A stretch of 64,000 bases of DNA from Xylogone sp. PMI_703 (lineage: Eukaryota > Ascomycota > Leotiomycetes), in NCBI GenBank assembly GCA_021399445.1, contig JAJTUQ010000002.1, positions 434,001 through 498,000 of the forward strand, given 5' to 3'. The position numbers were made by a program, and so were the translations under genes. Below the pieces are notes generated by a model. That model did no database searches and was not told the DNA's origin. It saw only the letters and a program-made list of their open reading frames with translations. The first letter of the stretch is position 1. Every line of letters starts with the position of its first letter. This document shows, piece by piece, positions 35,873 to 48,968 of this stretch.

Positions 35873-37646
35873 ACTGAAAGCAATCAGTCTGACAGATCTC
35901 CAGAGTTATATTAGCATTATGAAGAGTACTTATGAGAATGCTGCCTGAAACGTTTCTTCTGAGCCCTTAGGATCTCATTGTTCTACCTTAAAGATTCAGC
36001 GTGGCAGACCCTGGTAACTGTTGCACTGGGGCTGGCACCCCCTGTACTGCATGGAGGCGCCATATTCGGCATTCTACCGAAGCAAGCACGCATACAGTAA
36101 AACCAAGCTATAACAACACGCTCAGGACCAGCGAAAATATCGTTATCCAAGGTATTGTTAAAACCAGATATATATATGCCTGCTAATTGAAGTTATACAA
36201 GGTATAACGATACTCTGTGTCTTATTTTTCCGGTAAGTATTGTTAAGGTCTATACCGTTTTGGGATCACAAGGGGTCTGCCATTACAATATTACACCAAT
36301 GGGGTCCCCGCGGGACTATCAAATCATAACGATAGCGTTATACAGAGGATATCGTTAACTTCCCGCTAAAATTGCTGGGACCGGCACAAATATCTATGAC
36401 TAAGATATCCTTGTACATAACTATATTAAAGGCTGAATGAGAGCTAACATTAGGTGCTATTATATAAGGTTAGTCCCAGTGCATAGTCTAGATCCGTACC
36501 AGGGCCATTGTGCACCTGCTTGAGACCGAAGGTTATTATCAGGAGTGTAACATCCTATCAACATTCAACTAAAACGGACACTGCTATAGTACTTACCAAA
36601 GGCCCTTCAGACGGGACACAACAGTTCTACTAGCTGCAAGCCAAATAGCCAATATAAAGATATCCAGCCATAGATAGTATGTAACGGAACGGTAAACCCG
36701 AGATCCGTACGCTAACTACAAAGTCATAAGAAGTATTTCCATCGGATTTCCCAACATGTCATACAGAGCATTTCTTCCACAATAATCCAGCAAACCCCAT
36801 TCTCATAGGACATCCCAACATTCCTCCCTGAATGCAGATATCACATGGAAAATTTCCATTATCAGACCCAGCGGACCCATATCTCCATCTTTCTCAGTGG
36901 CGAATTCATGCCCAACAAAATACTCTGACGTGCAACAAAATCTTCATGCCAGACCTGTGCATGGGGTAGTACCACCATTGGAGTGCTGTGATCTCTCGAT
37001 GGCGCCTTTATATATAATGGTGAATGGGCGTCTGGGGAAATGCACGTGGAATTGGGAAAAGTGACGATAATATGATAACGGAGTTTCATAGGCTGTGAAT
37101 CGGAGTGACGTCACGAAGTATCACCTGTCACCGTCACAGTTAAGTGGACAATTATCTGTCAGCTATGTATCGATCTTATCTTATCTGCCAAATCTCTTGG
37201 AATATACCTCCAGGAACATTGTGCAAAACGTGTACATCATTAACATTAATCCTCAAGCTAATAATTCATGTCTATATGCCTTGATATCATCGCCATGCCA
37301 CCAGCCAAATAAAATAGATTCCGGGGCTTAAAAGGTATCCCGTGTATCAGCCATCAAATAAAAACTATGCCTCTAAACGCCGTTCTATTCCCAAATTTCC
37401 CAATGATAATTGCCCGCTCTGGGTCTTAGAATTCGTACAAGTACAAACGCACCACCCAATATCTCCGATTGAAACCGTTTCTGTTGACCGAAAATTCATG
37501 CCATATGTGATCAACGTGCGTATGTCTAACCGTTTATATACTTTCAATATCTCGATAGAAGAAAAATGAATGTTGTGTGTAGTTTCACTGTAGGTGATCC
37601 ACCATTTAGATCTAACCATGCTAGTCGTACGCGGTCCGTGGTTTGT
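35873..37646. other. Long AT-rich intergenic region
   Basis: 1.8 kb with only short ORFs and many TA-rich words (TATAACGATA-type, near 36130-36360). No transposon protein or terminal repeats seen. A relic element is possible but not shown. Confidence 0.5.
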
Positions 37647-38920
37647 TCAAGGCCATCGTCCAAAAAGGGCGGCAAGGATGAAAAAGGCAAGCGGACCGCT
37701 GAAGAGAATTGGATTGATTCGCCCTAGGATTATGTCAGTTATTGATATAGAAGTAGAATAAAAGGGTGCCAAGAAGGTAGTATTACAGAACTTACCAGTG
37801 GGTGCAGAATTTGCAGGAATGATTTTGCCAGAAGAGGAAATGATCCAACCGCTAGGAACCCCAACATAAGTAGTTTCAGGCGTAGCAGAAGTAGCAAGGG
37901 TGGAAGTGGCAACCCATGGCCAACCTGTGTGAGTGTTGATATGGTTTGCTGGGCCAATACCTGCAGGAATAGATGGTGATAGCGAGGTGATAGCTGGAGC
38001 AACTGCTGTACTCGTCGCGGCGCTAGAGTCAAGATTCCCATTGACTTCACCGCCAACGGCTTGGATAGATTGCCAACTACCAGAAGTATCGCCGTATTTG
38101 TATGCCGTGCCGGTAGAGTAATCGGTTACCGCCAGTGACTTTACCGACATGGTGAATGGTCCATCTGCATAGTTCGTAGGACCCCTGGCCCAAGCAATAG
38201 TTCCGGGAGGGTTCGAGGGATCACCTCCCGACCAAGCTCCAAATTTGATCTGCATTGGCGACTGAGGATACTGATTCGAATCGGCTGTCGCGGGTGTGAG
38301 GACTCGGACAACATTATCGCCAACTGACCAGGTTATCTGGGTGGATGTCCATTCCACAGTGTAGGTGATCCATTCAGCCTGATTATTTGGAGCCGGATTG
38401 AAAGCGCCTCGATTGTAAGTCGTGACCGCGCCCTTTCCAAAGTAGTTTGTTTGAACCTCTGAATCATCTGCTCCCAACCATTCCATGTCTATCTCATCTA
38501 GGTCGTCCGATTGTAATACCACCGTGCTCACAATTCCTGCACCAGGAGCTGCCTTCATCGTAATCTCGACCTTGCCGAACATGATGTAAAAGATGCTGAC
38601 CAGTTGCGGAGAGTCGCCCGCTGCAGCCACTGTGAAGTGCACACCATCCGAGTCATACGTGGGGTTTCCGATGGCTGTGAACGAATTCACTTCACCCTGA
38701 GTGAAGTCGACATTTATCGATCTTCCAAGTGCTGTATCTTGCGGACAACCAGCTGTCATACGTTAGTGACTACCTTGGAGTGGTATTTGACCTAATAGAA
38801 CTTACTGGAGTAGAGCGGATTGCAGGAGCTATAAGTTTGAGCAGCGACCAGGCCAATTAGCCTGCTCACCAACGTTGCTGTGGCCCCAATGCCCAAGTTC
38901 TTCATCCTTCTCATCAACAT
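37647..38920 (-). CDS. CRH-family GH16 chitin-glucan transglycosylase, GPI-type
   Basis: Three exons on the minus strand: 38920-38806, 38752-37796 and 37723-37647, about 382 residues. An N-terminal signal segment (GIGATATLVSRLIGLVAA) and a short Cys-containing module (SCNPLY, CPQDTALG) precede a GH16 core with the catalytic DEIDMEWLG and the family-typical FGKGAVTTYNRGA and IKFGAWSGGDPSNPPGT. A Ser/Thr/Pro-rich stalk and a hydrophobic tail (PILFSGPLAFFILAALF) follow, fitting GPI anchoring. CRH enzymes transfer chitin chains onto beta-glucan in the wall. The last intron is 72 nt and leaves the frame open if retained, adding 24 residues before the tail. The start could also be 38905. Confidence 0.9.
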
Positions 38921-41274
38921 CTTCGAAGATAAGCAACGATATTGAGAGAGAAAAGAAAGCGTAATGGCAACGAGCTGGTGATGACTTCTCACCAACTGTC
39001 TAGTCGTTGCAATCACGCGATCTTTTACCTTAGGAATTTTAGGAAGAAGGAAGAGATAGGAATTGAGGAGAGAAAGATAACAGTATTGAAAGAGGCGGGA
39101 TTTGATAGGAGAAAAACAAAGCGTCACGGATGACGACTGCTTGGCGGTATGAGGGTTCATGCAGATGCAACTATGGAGCGTGTTACCTTTAAAAGACCCG
39201 TCAGAAATTAACTGTTCCTGCCAGCCACCAATTGATTCGCAACGTCAGCGATACGCGTGCTTCATCTAGTACTAGAGTGACTCGTATTCATCATATAGGC
39301 TCCTCGTGCTGGGTTAATCCGCGACATTCTGGAGCAGCCAGAGCTCTGGAGGAGGCTGGAGGTGGGCCTTGTTATCATAGATTGGGCTACTCGCGAAGGG
39401 TCCTGATACAGAATCGGGGCTTTTAAGCCGTTACCGGGGCGCTGATTGGCTGTGACCTCACAGAAAATGGGAGGCTGGAAAACGAGGCTGGGTGGCAATT
39501 GTAGCCTTAGGCAGCCATACGATTCCGCCCCAGATTATGTCCATGACGAGTTTTTATCACGGTTGAGGTAATACTTGGGAGCATAGCTTGGACCAAGCAC
39601 TCGTACCCATTCTCACCATTCTATGCGATACATTATCCTCACCCTATTCCTGCCCGAACTTCCTGTCTGGTCCCGTTTGTGCTACGGACGCCACGTTGTG
39701 GTGGCCAAGTGTATTTTTGACGGTCGTGCACTCCAGCGAGGTGGTTCGTGCGCATATCCTCGGCACGGCCCATCGCTTACTAGGGCTGCTGCCACGTGAC
39801 TTTTTGCCAATACCACAATACTTGTACAAATGGGAGCACCCCAGATCGATGATCTGAGCGAGGTGTGGTTGCATCCCGATCCGGCCGAGGGGATTGACAG
39901 AAGGGTGCGCTGTGTGTTTGAGGGAAGAACAGCCGGGATCTAACTGTGACTTTGTTTGCATCATCTACCCAAGGGGTCTCTTCACATATCTCCAACCTGA
40001 AAGTTTGCTGTGGTTTCCCAAGTCCAAACGAGGTCCCCGCACGGCAACCCGAAGCAGCCAGCTGAAGCTGAAGCGGGCTCGAGGCGGGCTCGGTCTCCAT
40101 CGGATCCGCGCTAGGTGAAGCAGGCGAGTTGCAGTTGCGGCTTGTTGGGCGTCTTCGGGCCCATTCCGATTCTGCCTTAGGTTGCATGCCAGTAATGGTG
40201 ATGGACCATGTCAGCAGGCCCGTACGCCCAATGCTCGCTGTTGGATCTGCTGGATGAGGCAGTTGAGATGGAGCCAGCTGCTGGTCATGAGCGGTATGTG
40301 CGCAGGCACTTTGCCCTTCCCGTCACTATCAGGGTCTCGACGGCCATTTGCAGCATCTTCGAGCGATCCCATGGCGATGCACGGGTCCTCGAATCATACT
40401 GTACCGTCCAGTGCCAGTACCGCCCAACGTAACCGTACCCTATCATACCGGTTAACCTTACAACAATATTCCCCTCGTATGGGGTATTAGCAGGTAATGA
40501 TAATCATTCCTTTAGCTTCTCCTTTGTTGGCTCGGCGGCAGATATATTTAGGGTATGAATACAAAAACCGAGGTTTGTATGAGGATCGGTTTCAGAATAC
40601 CGCCGTGACAACCCAGTGTGTTTCTTCTCAATGGGGAAGGGGTCTTTGGCCGGGCCAAGCTGGGAGGATTCGACCGTTGACCGGTGAGGCGTCTGTAACC
40701 ACTGCGCCGTCTTGTACAGTACTGAGCAACGTAGCCATCTCTCTACGGTGCGCAGGCTCTTGGATGTTGGGTTTGTCGGGCGAGAAACACCCAAAGGAGG
40801 GCCCTCAGCAGTTCCGGGAAACTGGAAACCGGCACCGTCGAGTGTCGAGAGCAACCCAGAGTGTACCGTAGTATGTTGGAAGGCTCGAGGCAAGCACAAT
40901 AAAAAATGTAAATGTAATTTTACCTGCGCATCAGCTAGCCCATCCGCGCACCTCAAAATACCACATAATTAACCCAAGAAGATATTGTCCAATCCGCTGG
41001 TTGCAGCCCATCTGCAATATCACCTTGTTCTGGGCATCTCATGTCGGTTTGATGTGGGACGAGCGAGCCACACGCCCGTCGCAATACGCGAACCCAGCCA
41101 GGCATTCTCCACTCCTCCCACCAAGCAAGCCCCATGCAAGCTCGAATCTCTGTCTGAGCATCCGGCCAACATCAACAACGTCAATCACAAACCACTATCG
41201 ATCATTGCGAATCCCATTGGAATATCGTTAGCTACTCGATGGCTAACTCGTAGCCACAAATTGCTGGTCTAACC
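38921..41274. other. Long intergenic region upstream of adenylate cyclase
   Basis: 2.35 kb with no supportable gene, noticeably richer in GC between about 39250 and 41250 than other intergenic stretches here. It probably holds a long promoter and leader for the cyclase gene. Small ORFs overlap on both strands but lack motifs. Confidence 0.5.
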
Positions 41275-44200
41275 ATGACCAAGAGAGATGCTGCCAACCG
41301 CACCAGCTCTGCGACGAGCTCGAGCACCGAGAGCTGGAAGTCGAACGACACTATCAAAGGTCCCGTCTTCCGCAATACCTCACGCAGAGGCAACCAAATG
41401 CAGGTCAAAACGGACGGCGATGTGAGGAAGAGGTGAGCCGCAACAAAATCCCCTCCATTACCTGGCCTTCCCGCCGATGTCTCGGGTGGTGGGCACAGCA
41501 CAGATACGCTCTTGCGGGGACTGGTTCATTGACTAACTTGTTGCCTCGTCTGTAGTGCTGAGCAGAAGGACGAGCCCGATAACCAGGTTTCACCGACGTC
41601 AACAGCTCCGCGCGGCGCCGTATCTCCCCAGACAGTATCTCCCAATGTGTCTCCGCGGGAGCATAGGTTATCAGGCTTTGGCAATTACAGACGCGACCTT
41701 GCGGTGCTGGAGACCACTGGCTCTCGCATTCCGCAGATTCAGCACAACCCTCCCACTGCTGCGTCACCGCACCAGATCGCGCCGTGGATGTCAGCTAACG
41801 GTGCGGGTGCTCAACCGTCGAGCGGTTTCTCCACCAGCTTTTATGATGATTCGAGCGACAATCTATCCCAGGGCTCCCAATTGTCGCCCGGGTTCAGACC
41901 CGGCACTGGATTGACCGGAAATACAAACACTACCGAGTCACCTGCTGACCAGTTCTTTGCTGATGAGAGACGGCCTTCCGTGGCAAGCGTGACGACTGCA
42001 AGTAGTACAGGCTCAAGATCAAGTATCGGGAGAGGGACTATACATAAGAAACTACATAACTTTTTTGGCGAGGATTTTCCAGGCAAGGATGGATCTGAGA
42101 TCAGTCTCCCGCCACATGGTCGAGAGCATCGTTCACATTCATTTGCTCGAAGCCATCGGGATCGCAATGCCTCCAATGCTACCGAACATCCACCTAGAGA
42201 TTCTTCACCCGCACCGTCTCGACCGAGGACACCCGTCCCATCTAGCGATGTTGTCCCTTTTCTATACCAAGAAGCTCAGGTTCGTAATGGCAGATCCACC
42301 CCCCCATAAGCTGTCCTTGCGCTACTCTTTATTTTTGCTAACCCAGACCATTAGGATATCTCCAAATATGGAGAAGCACCAGTCCGGGACAGCTTATCTG
42401 GACCGGATAGAGAACGATATGTGGGAGATAGCCAGGTGCCTCCAAAGACATCATACTCATCAAAATCTGGACACGTTCACCATATTGGTCACACCCATCG
42501 CCACAACAAGAGTAACGAGGAAAGTAGAATTCTCAGACCTAGTATCAGCGCAGATGACTCCGGAGGACGGAGAGATCACAGAGATCGTGCTACCGCTGGC
42601 ACAACATCTGGAAATGGATCCGTCCTTAGTCTCCAGCGATCCAAGAGCCCTACTCCAAGCGGAGGCAGCAATTGGAATCAAGTTACGGCAGGCTCGGGCG
42701 GATGGGGCAGCTCAGGTGTTAGAACGCCATTCAGTGATGGCCGTACATCACCTCCGAATGGGCATAGCAAACTAAATCTTCTAGGTCGTTTCAGGAAGCA
42801 CAAAGAGAAAGATGTTGTGCATCCAAAGCTAAAAGACCTCCCAGGATCTGTGCGATCATTAGCTAGCAGCAAAGGCGAGAGAGGAGTTACTACCCCACCT
42901 GACTACGGTCCGTGGAGCAGAGAAGGTAGCTTCTCTAGCACCGAACCAGGCTATTTCAGAAATATAGATCATGCTCGTACTGGTACCCGTCAAGGCACTT
43001 TTAACAAGAAATTACCTTTCAGAAAGGCACGTGGATCAAAAACTTCAGATGAGCAGGATACTCAAAATGAGCAGGCCGATAACCTCGAGGCTGTGGGAGG
43101 TTCCATGTTCACCCTCGATACGAACCTCTCCAATATGGAAGGAATCCTTTCAAAACCTCCCCCCTTAACACCGCTAGATAACCCTATATTTGCTGGCCAT
43201 GTTGATGAAGAAGGAAGGCCTGATCAGGAGAATGGGGGCATGGAATGGAATGCACCGGATAGTTGGGCTGTCAAGAGAGTTAACGACGATAATGTGGACG
43301 CTCTTGCCGAGATAGACGATAACGGGATTCCCATTCATGACGACAAACAAACGCCGTATTGCATCCGCGTATTCAAGGTGGACGGCACATTTGCGACTTT
43401 ATCGGTACCTCTTAATTCAACAGTCAATGATATCATGCAGCAGCTAGGCAAGAAGATTGCTATGACTGACAGTCTCGACAATTACCAGATTGTCATGAGG
43501 AAACATGATCTACAGCGTATCCTCGGAGCAGGTGAGCGGCCAGTAGTCATCCAGAAGAGACTTTTGGAACAAGCGGGATACGAGGAGAAAGACAGGATCG
43601 AAGATGTCGGACGAGAAGATAATAGCTATCTTTGTCGTTTTTCGTTTGTCCCTGCTCGCCAGAGCGGTTATGCTGCAGTTTCACAGGACCCCGGGCTAAG
43701 CCGGATGCAGAAGTATAGCCATGTTGACTTGTCAGGTCGGAATCTCATTACGATACCTATATCACTATATTCAAAGGCTTCGGAAATCATATCCCTGAAT
43801 CTCTCACGAAATCTTTCCCTCGACCTCCCCAAGGACTTCATTCAATCATGCCAGAATCTCCGAGATATCAAGTTCGTTAGCAATGAAGCCTGGAAACTCC
43901 CACCTAGCTTAAGCAGGGCTAGTCGCCTGACAATCTTAGATGTCTCCAATAATAGACTCGAGCAACTTGACCATGCAGAACTTTACAAGCTGCAGAGTCT
44001 CGTCAGTTTCAAGCTCGCAAATAACCGATTATCATCTCTACCCCCATATTTTGGACAATTCAAAAGCCTCAGGACTTTGAATGTCTCCTCAAATTTCCTC
44101 GATACCTTCCCAGATTTCCTATGCGAACTTGACTCCTTGGTTGATATGGACATGAGTTTTAATAGTATCTCTAAAATCCCAGACGACATCGGCAAGCTCA

Positions 44201-47200
44201 AGAACCTTGAACGCTTCGTCATTACGAATAATAGACTTGCACACTCGCTTCCAGATGCCTTCGGAAACCTGTCAAAGCTGAGAGAAGTCGATATTCGCTA
44301 CAATGCGCTGACGAGTATTGATATTATTGCTCAACTTCCGAAAGTCGAGTTGATTTCTGCGGACCATAATGCGGTGTCTGTTTGCGAATCTAGTTTCGCT
44401 AAAATACGGATCTTACGACTAAATTCGAATCCCGTCACTAAATTTGAAATCCTGAATGTTGTACCTACATTAACGACATTGATATTATCAAATGCGAAAT
44501 TGGCCCAGATCCCTGATGCAGTGTTTGACAGGATGCCGAATCTAGAGAAGCTCGTGCTTGATAAGAACCATTTTGTATCTCTACCAAACCACATCGGAAA
44601 GTTACGCAAGCTCGAACATTTCAGTATCGCCATGAACACACTAAATAGCCTTCCAGCTGAGATAGGTTGCCTTCAAGAACTTCGTTTCCTTGATGTCCGA
44701 CAAAATAATTTGAAGAAACTTCCCATGGAAATCTGGTATGCTAATAAGCTAGAGACTTTCAACATCTCATCGAATGTCCTCGATAACTTCCCTAAGCCTG
44801 GTTCTCGCCCACCACAAGTGCCTGGCGAGGTCTCACCTCCCAATGGTATGAATGGCAGCCCTGGTGAGATCTCTAAAAATCCGAGTTTTGAAGAGCTGGG
44901 TCCCCTAGAAGCATTTGGTCAACGAAGATCATCTAGCCAGAATTCTAGTGGACTTCTATCTGTCGGTGGGTCACCAGTACCTGGTAGCTCTGATGGCAAA
45001 GGATCTCTAGTCTCAGTATACGGCAAAGGGGGCCGTAAAACATCTGTTGTTTCCAGGAATGCTTCAGATAGCACCCTAGGCACACAGTCGACAATGAGGA
45101 AAGATTCATCTGCTTCTAGTAAGCTTGCCAATACTTTTGCCGTCTCACTTCGAAATCTTTACTTGGCAGATAATCAGCTTGATGACGATGTTTTCGATGA
45201 TCTTATCCATCTAAGCGAACTTCGAATACTAAACTTGTCTTACAATGACTTAAATGATATACCGTCAAGATCCATCAAGAGTTGGCGTTATTTAACAGAG
45301 CTATACCTTTCTGGAAACGAACTCACATCCCTACCAGCAGATGATTTTGAAGAGTTCAGTCTCCTCCAAGTCTTACATATCAACGGAAACAAATTCCAAA
45401 CCCTCCCAGCAGAACTCGGTAAGGCTCATAGACTGTCCGTTCTAGATGTTGGAAGCAACTCGCTCAAGTATAACGTCTCCAACTGGCCCTATGATTGGAA
45501 CTGGAACTGGAATACTAACTTGAGGTATCTCAATCTTTCTGGCAATAAGCGTCTAGAAATCAAGCCGGCTCTTTCAGGGGCTGCAGGGCGTGAAGGACAA
45601 GATCTCACGGATTTCAGCGCCTTGCAACAATTGCGAATTCTTGGCCTAATGGATGTCACATTGACAATCCCAACAATTCCGGACCAGACCGAAGACAGAA
45701 GAGTTCGAACCTCTGGGTCACTGGCGGGACAGTTGGCATACGGCATGGCGGATACTTTAGGTAGAAATGAGCATTTATCGATTATTGATCTTGTGGTTCC
45801 AAGATTCAACTCAAGCGAATCGGAAACGTTGCTGGGGATGTTTGATGGTCAGGCTTTATCAACTGGGGGTTCTAAAATCGCGAGATATTTGCATGAAAAT
45901 TTCCAGCATATTTTCACCGATGAACTGAAGAAACTAAACTCAGAAATTGGAGAAACCCCAGTTGACGCTTTACGCCGAGCGTTCCTCTCCCTAAACAAGG
46001 ATTTAACTACCGCAGCTACACATCATACCGAGGAAAGGTCTCTTCTGACCCACCGAGGTTCAGCCGCTCCTCCTGTGCTTACCCAGGCAGACCTTAACTC
46101 TGGCGGCGTGGCGACAGTTGCTTTCCTACAGCAGTCTGAACTATATGTTGCTAACGTAGGAGATGCCCAAGCTATGCTGATTCATTCTGAAGGTGGACAT
46201 CGCATCTTGACCCGCAAACATGACCCAGCTGAGCCCAATGAGCGTCAAAGGATTCGAGATGCTGGTGGTTGGGTCTCACGACAAGGGAGGCTCAATGATC
46301 TCCTGGAGGTTTCCAGAGCATTTGGCTATGTCCAGCTTATGCCAGCAGCTCAAGCTGCACCGAATATTACCCATGTCACCATCAAAGAACAGGATGAGAT
46401 GCTGTTGATTGCTTCCCGAGAGCTTTGGGAGTATCTCTCTCCTGATCTTGTTGTCGACGTCGCAAGGTATGAGCGTGGAGATCTGATGCGTGCGGCGCAA
46501 AGGTTACGAGATCTAGCCATGGCATTCGGAGCCACGAACAAGATCATGGTAATGATGATTGGTGTCAGCGATTTGAAGAAACGAGCAATGATTCGGCCTC
46601 ATCGGGTTCAAAGCCTATCATTCAATCCATCAGCTGTGACTGATGACGGATACTTCCCCACCAAGAGAACAAAGAAGAAGGGCGAGACGGTGGAAGATTC
46701 AATGCTTCGTAGACTTGAAGCTGAGGTCCCTGCTCCAGTTGGGGATGTTAGTATTGTCTTTACTGATATCAAGAGCTCAACAGTACTGTGGGAGAACTAT
46801 CCAAGTGCTATGCGTTCGGCTATTAAGCTCCATAACGAGCTTATGCGACGTCAGTTGCGTATAATAGGAGGTTATGAGGTTAAGACGGAAGGTGATGCAT
46901 TTATTGTCTCATTCCCTACCGCAACGTCCGCTCTTTTATGGTGTTTCGCTGTTCAATGCCAACTCCTCGAAGTACCCTGGCCTTCCGAAGTCCTTTCTAG
47001 CGTTATTGGTCAAGAAGTATACGACAACGATCAGAATTTGATCTATAAGGGTTTAAGTGTGAGGATGGGTATCCATTGGGGAGCACCCGTGTGCGAGCTT
47101 GATCCTGTGACCAGACGAATGGACTACTTTGGACCCATGGTCAATCGTACCGCTCGTATCTCTGCCGTGGCCGACGGAGGTCAAATTACAGTATCAGCGG

Positions 47201-47949
47201 ATTTCATTTCTGAAATTCAACGATGCCTTGAGACATACAGCGATAGCGACCGCTCTGGCTCAACAACTTCTGAGGATGGATATGAGGATCAACATGCCGC
47301 CGCCATTCGCCGTGAACTGCGGTCTCTCAGCTCCCAAGGTTTCGAAGTCAAAGACATGGGCGAAAGAAAGCTAAAAGGTCTAGAAAATCCAGAGTATATA
47401 TATCTGATGTATCCACATGCTCTTGCTGGTCGAATTAACTACCAACAGCGCATTGCAGAGGCGGAGAAAGCTGCATCAACCTCTGATGGTTCTAGCCTGG
47501 TTCGTCCTGACCTGTCGTTGAACATTGATCGGGATTCTATCTGGAAGCTCTGGAACGTCAGTTTGAGGCTTGAGGTTCTATGCGCCAGTTTAGAACAGAA
47601 TAAGGGAAGCCATGTGTCGTTGCTGCCTCCTGAGACTGCCCTGATCGAGAAGCTGAAACAAGTGGGCACTGAGATCAGTGATAAGTTATTACTCGATTTC
47701 CTGGGACACCAGGTATCTAGGATTGAGGTATGTTAAATCTGCCCCTGAACTTTCATAGCAAAATAAGATACTAACGAAGGCAACCTTCAGAGTGCTGTCA
47801 CAACACTTGTCACCCGTCACATGGCGATTGGTCGCGCACCGCTTACGGATTTAGATCAGCTTCGAGGACCCATGGGCGACGTCCTTAGCAGCATATCAGC
47901 ACAACTAAACGAGCTTCAACGATATAAGCAACTGTATGGGGACCTTTAA
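41275..47949 (+). CDS. CYR1: Adenylate cyclase (LRR, PP2C-like, class III cyclase)
   Basis: Four exons: 41275-41432, 41556-42279, 42355-47727 and 47791-47949, about 2137 residues. A Ser/Pro-rich N-terminus leads to a Ras-associating-like domain (about 627-723: YCIRVFKVDGTFATLSVP). Two blocks of leucine-rich repeats follow (about 747-1113 and 1221-1410), split by a Ser/Gly-rich linker. Next are a PP2C-like domain (about 1435-1706: LGMFDGQA, LYVANVGDAQAML) and a class III catalytic domain (about 1755-1990). The catalytic domain has the metal-binding Asp in SIVFTDIKSSTVLWE, then EVKTEGDAFIVSF, and GIHWGAPVCE. A C-terminal cysteine-poor tail follows. This is the single Ras-regulated cAMP synthase of fungi, bound to the plasma membrane with Cap. 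All expected modules are intact. Confidence 0.95.
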
Positions 47950-48968
47950 GCCAATCCAAACGATGTGAAACGTAACGAAAAAGTCATGACTTGGAACACC
48001 CACACTAATGATTCCAAAAAAAATATTGGTATATTGTCGGCGGTGTTTTTTACGTTTGGTGTTATTTGTGGGGGTGTTCTGGCGGCATATTTAGCGTGGG
48101 AGGCGAAATATTTGGAATTTAACTATGCACGGCGAATGATCGAATGGGCTCTTTGGAATATGCTGGTGCACCAATCGAATCTATGGAGATATCTATGAAG
48201 TGCATATCTAATGGGAAATGGACACTTTATAGGAGTAAGGGGATGATTTTGGATCTCGAGACGGTGTTTCTTCGTTTCTTGTCTGTCAAACTTACGAGAT
48301 ATTGGTAATATGTGGTTGACGCGTTTCATAGCGGGGGGGTGGGGTGGGGGGGGTCGCACTGTCGAAGAAAGCATAATTTGGCAATCAGCCTTCGGAGTAG
48401 TGGCACTTCCTAGTGCGAGGTGGTGGTGTCTTTTAAGGAAGCGATACGGAAACCACCATACCAGATGGGAATGGTATGCAAAAGGTTGGACACTAGTGGT
48501 TTATGACTTGTTGATATAGTCTCATGGAACGTCTCTATTTTTCTGATATAGCTGAGAGGGGATTTTTGGTTATTACTTCCGATGGAATGGTCGGTAGCTG
48601 AGTAATGTTGTGTTTAGCTGTCTCCTCTTGACGTGCTTCTTATAGCTGATTTTTCACCGTGCCGCGAGGCCATATTCTATCGATAAGGAATGAATAGATA
48701 GTTCAAGGAACAGAAAATGCGATGTTTTGAGCTCTAAAAGTATGATCCATAACTAAAAAGTGGTATTTTGTTATGTCATGAAACGCCGGGTATATATATA
48801 CATGATGAGAAACTCTAACTACTTTTATGCTCTTCAATAGAAAACGATATCCTTCATCACACACCACGTCCCTATCTTTACATGCAATGCACACACAAAA
48901 ACTCCAGAAGAAAAATGAGAGCAACGCCCAATGATCCGAAGATCAAACAAAATGAGAGAAACAACTGT
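47950..48968. other. 3' flanks between cyclase and transporter genes
   Basis: About 1 kb with no convincing gene. A plus-strand ORF at 47965-48198 has a hydrophobic start but no known motif. It contains a G-rich run at 48333-48353. Confidence 0.5.
48333..48353 (+). repeat. G-rich run with quadruplex potential
   Basis: Seven, four and eight G residues separated by single T residues, in the 3' flank of the cyclase gene. Tracts of this kind can fold as a G-quadruplex. Confidence 0.7.

Noticed and set aside
35950..37620. Transposon remnant in the AT-rich gap
   Set aside because: No transposase, reverse transcriptase or paired terminal repeats could be seen by eye.
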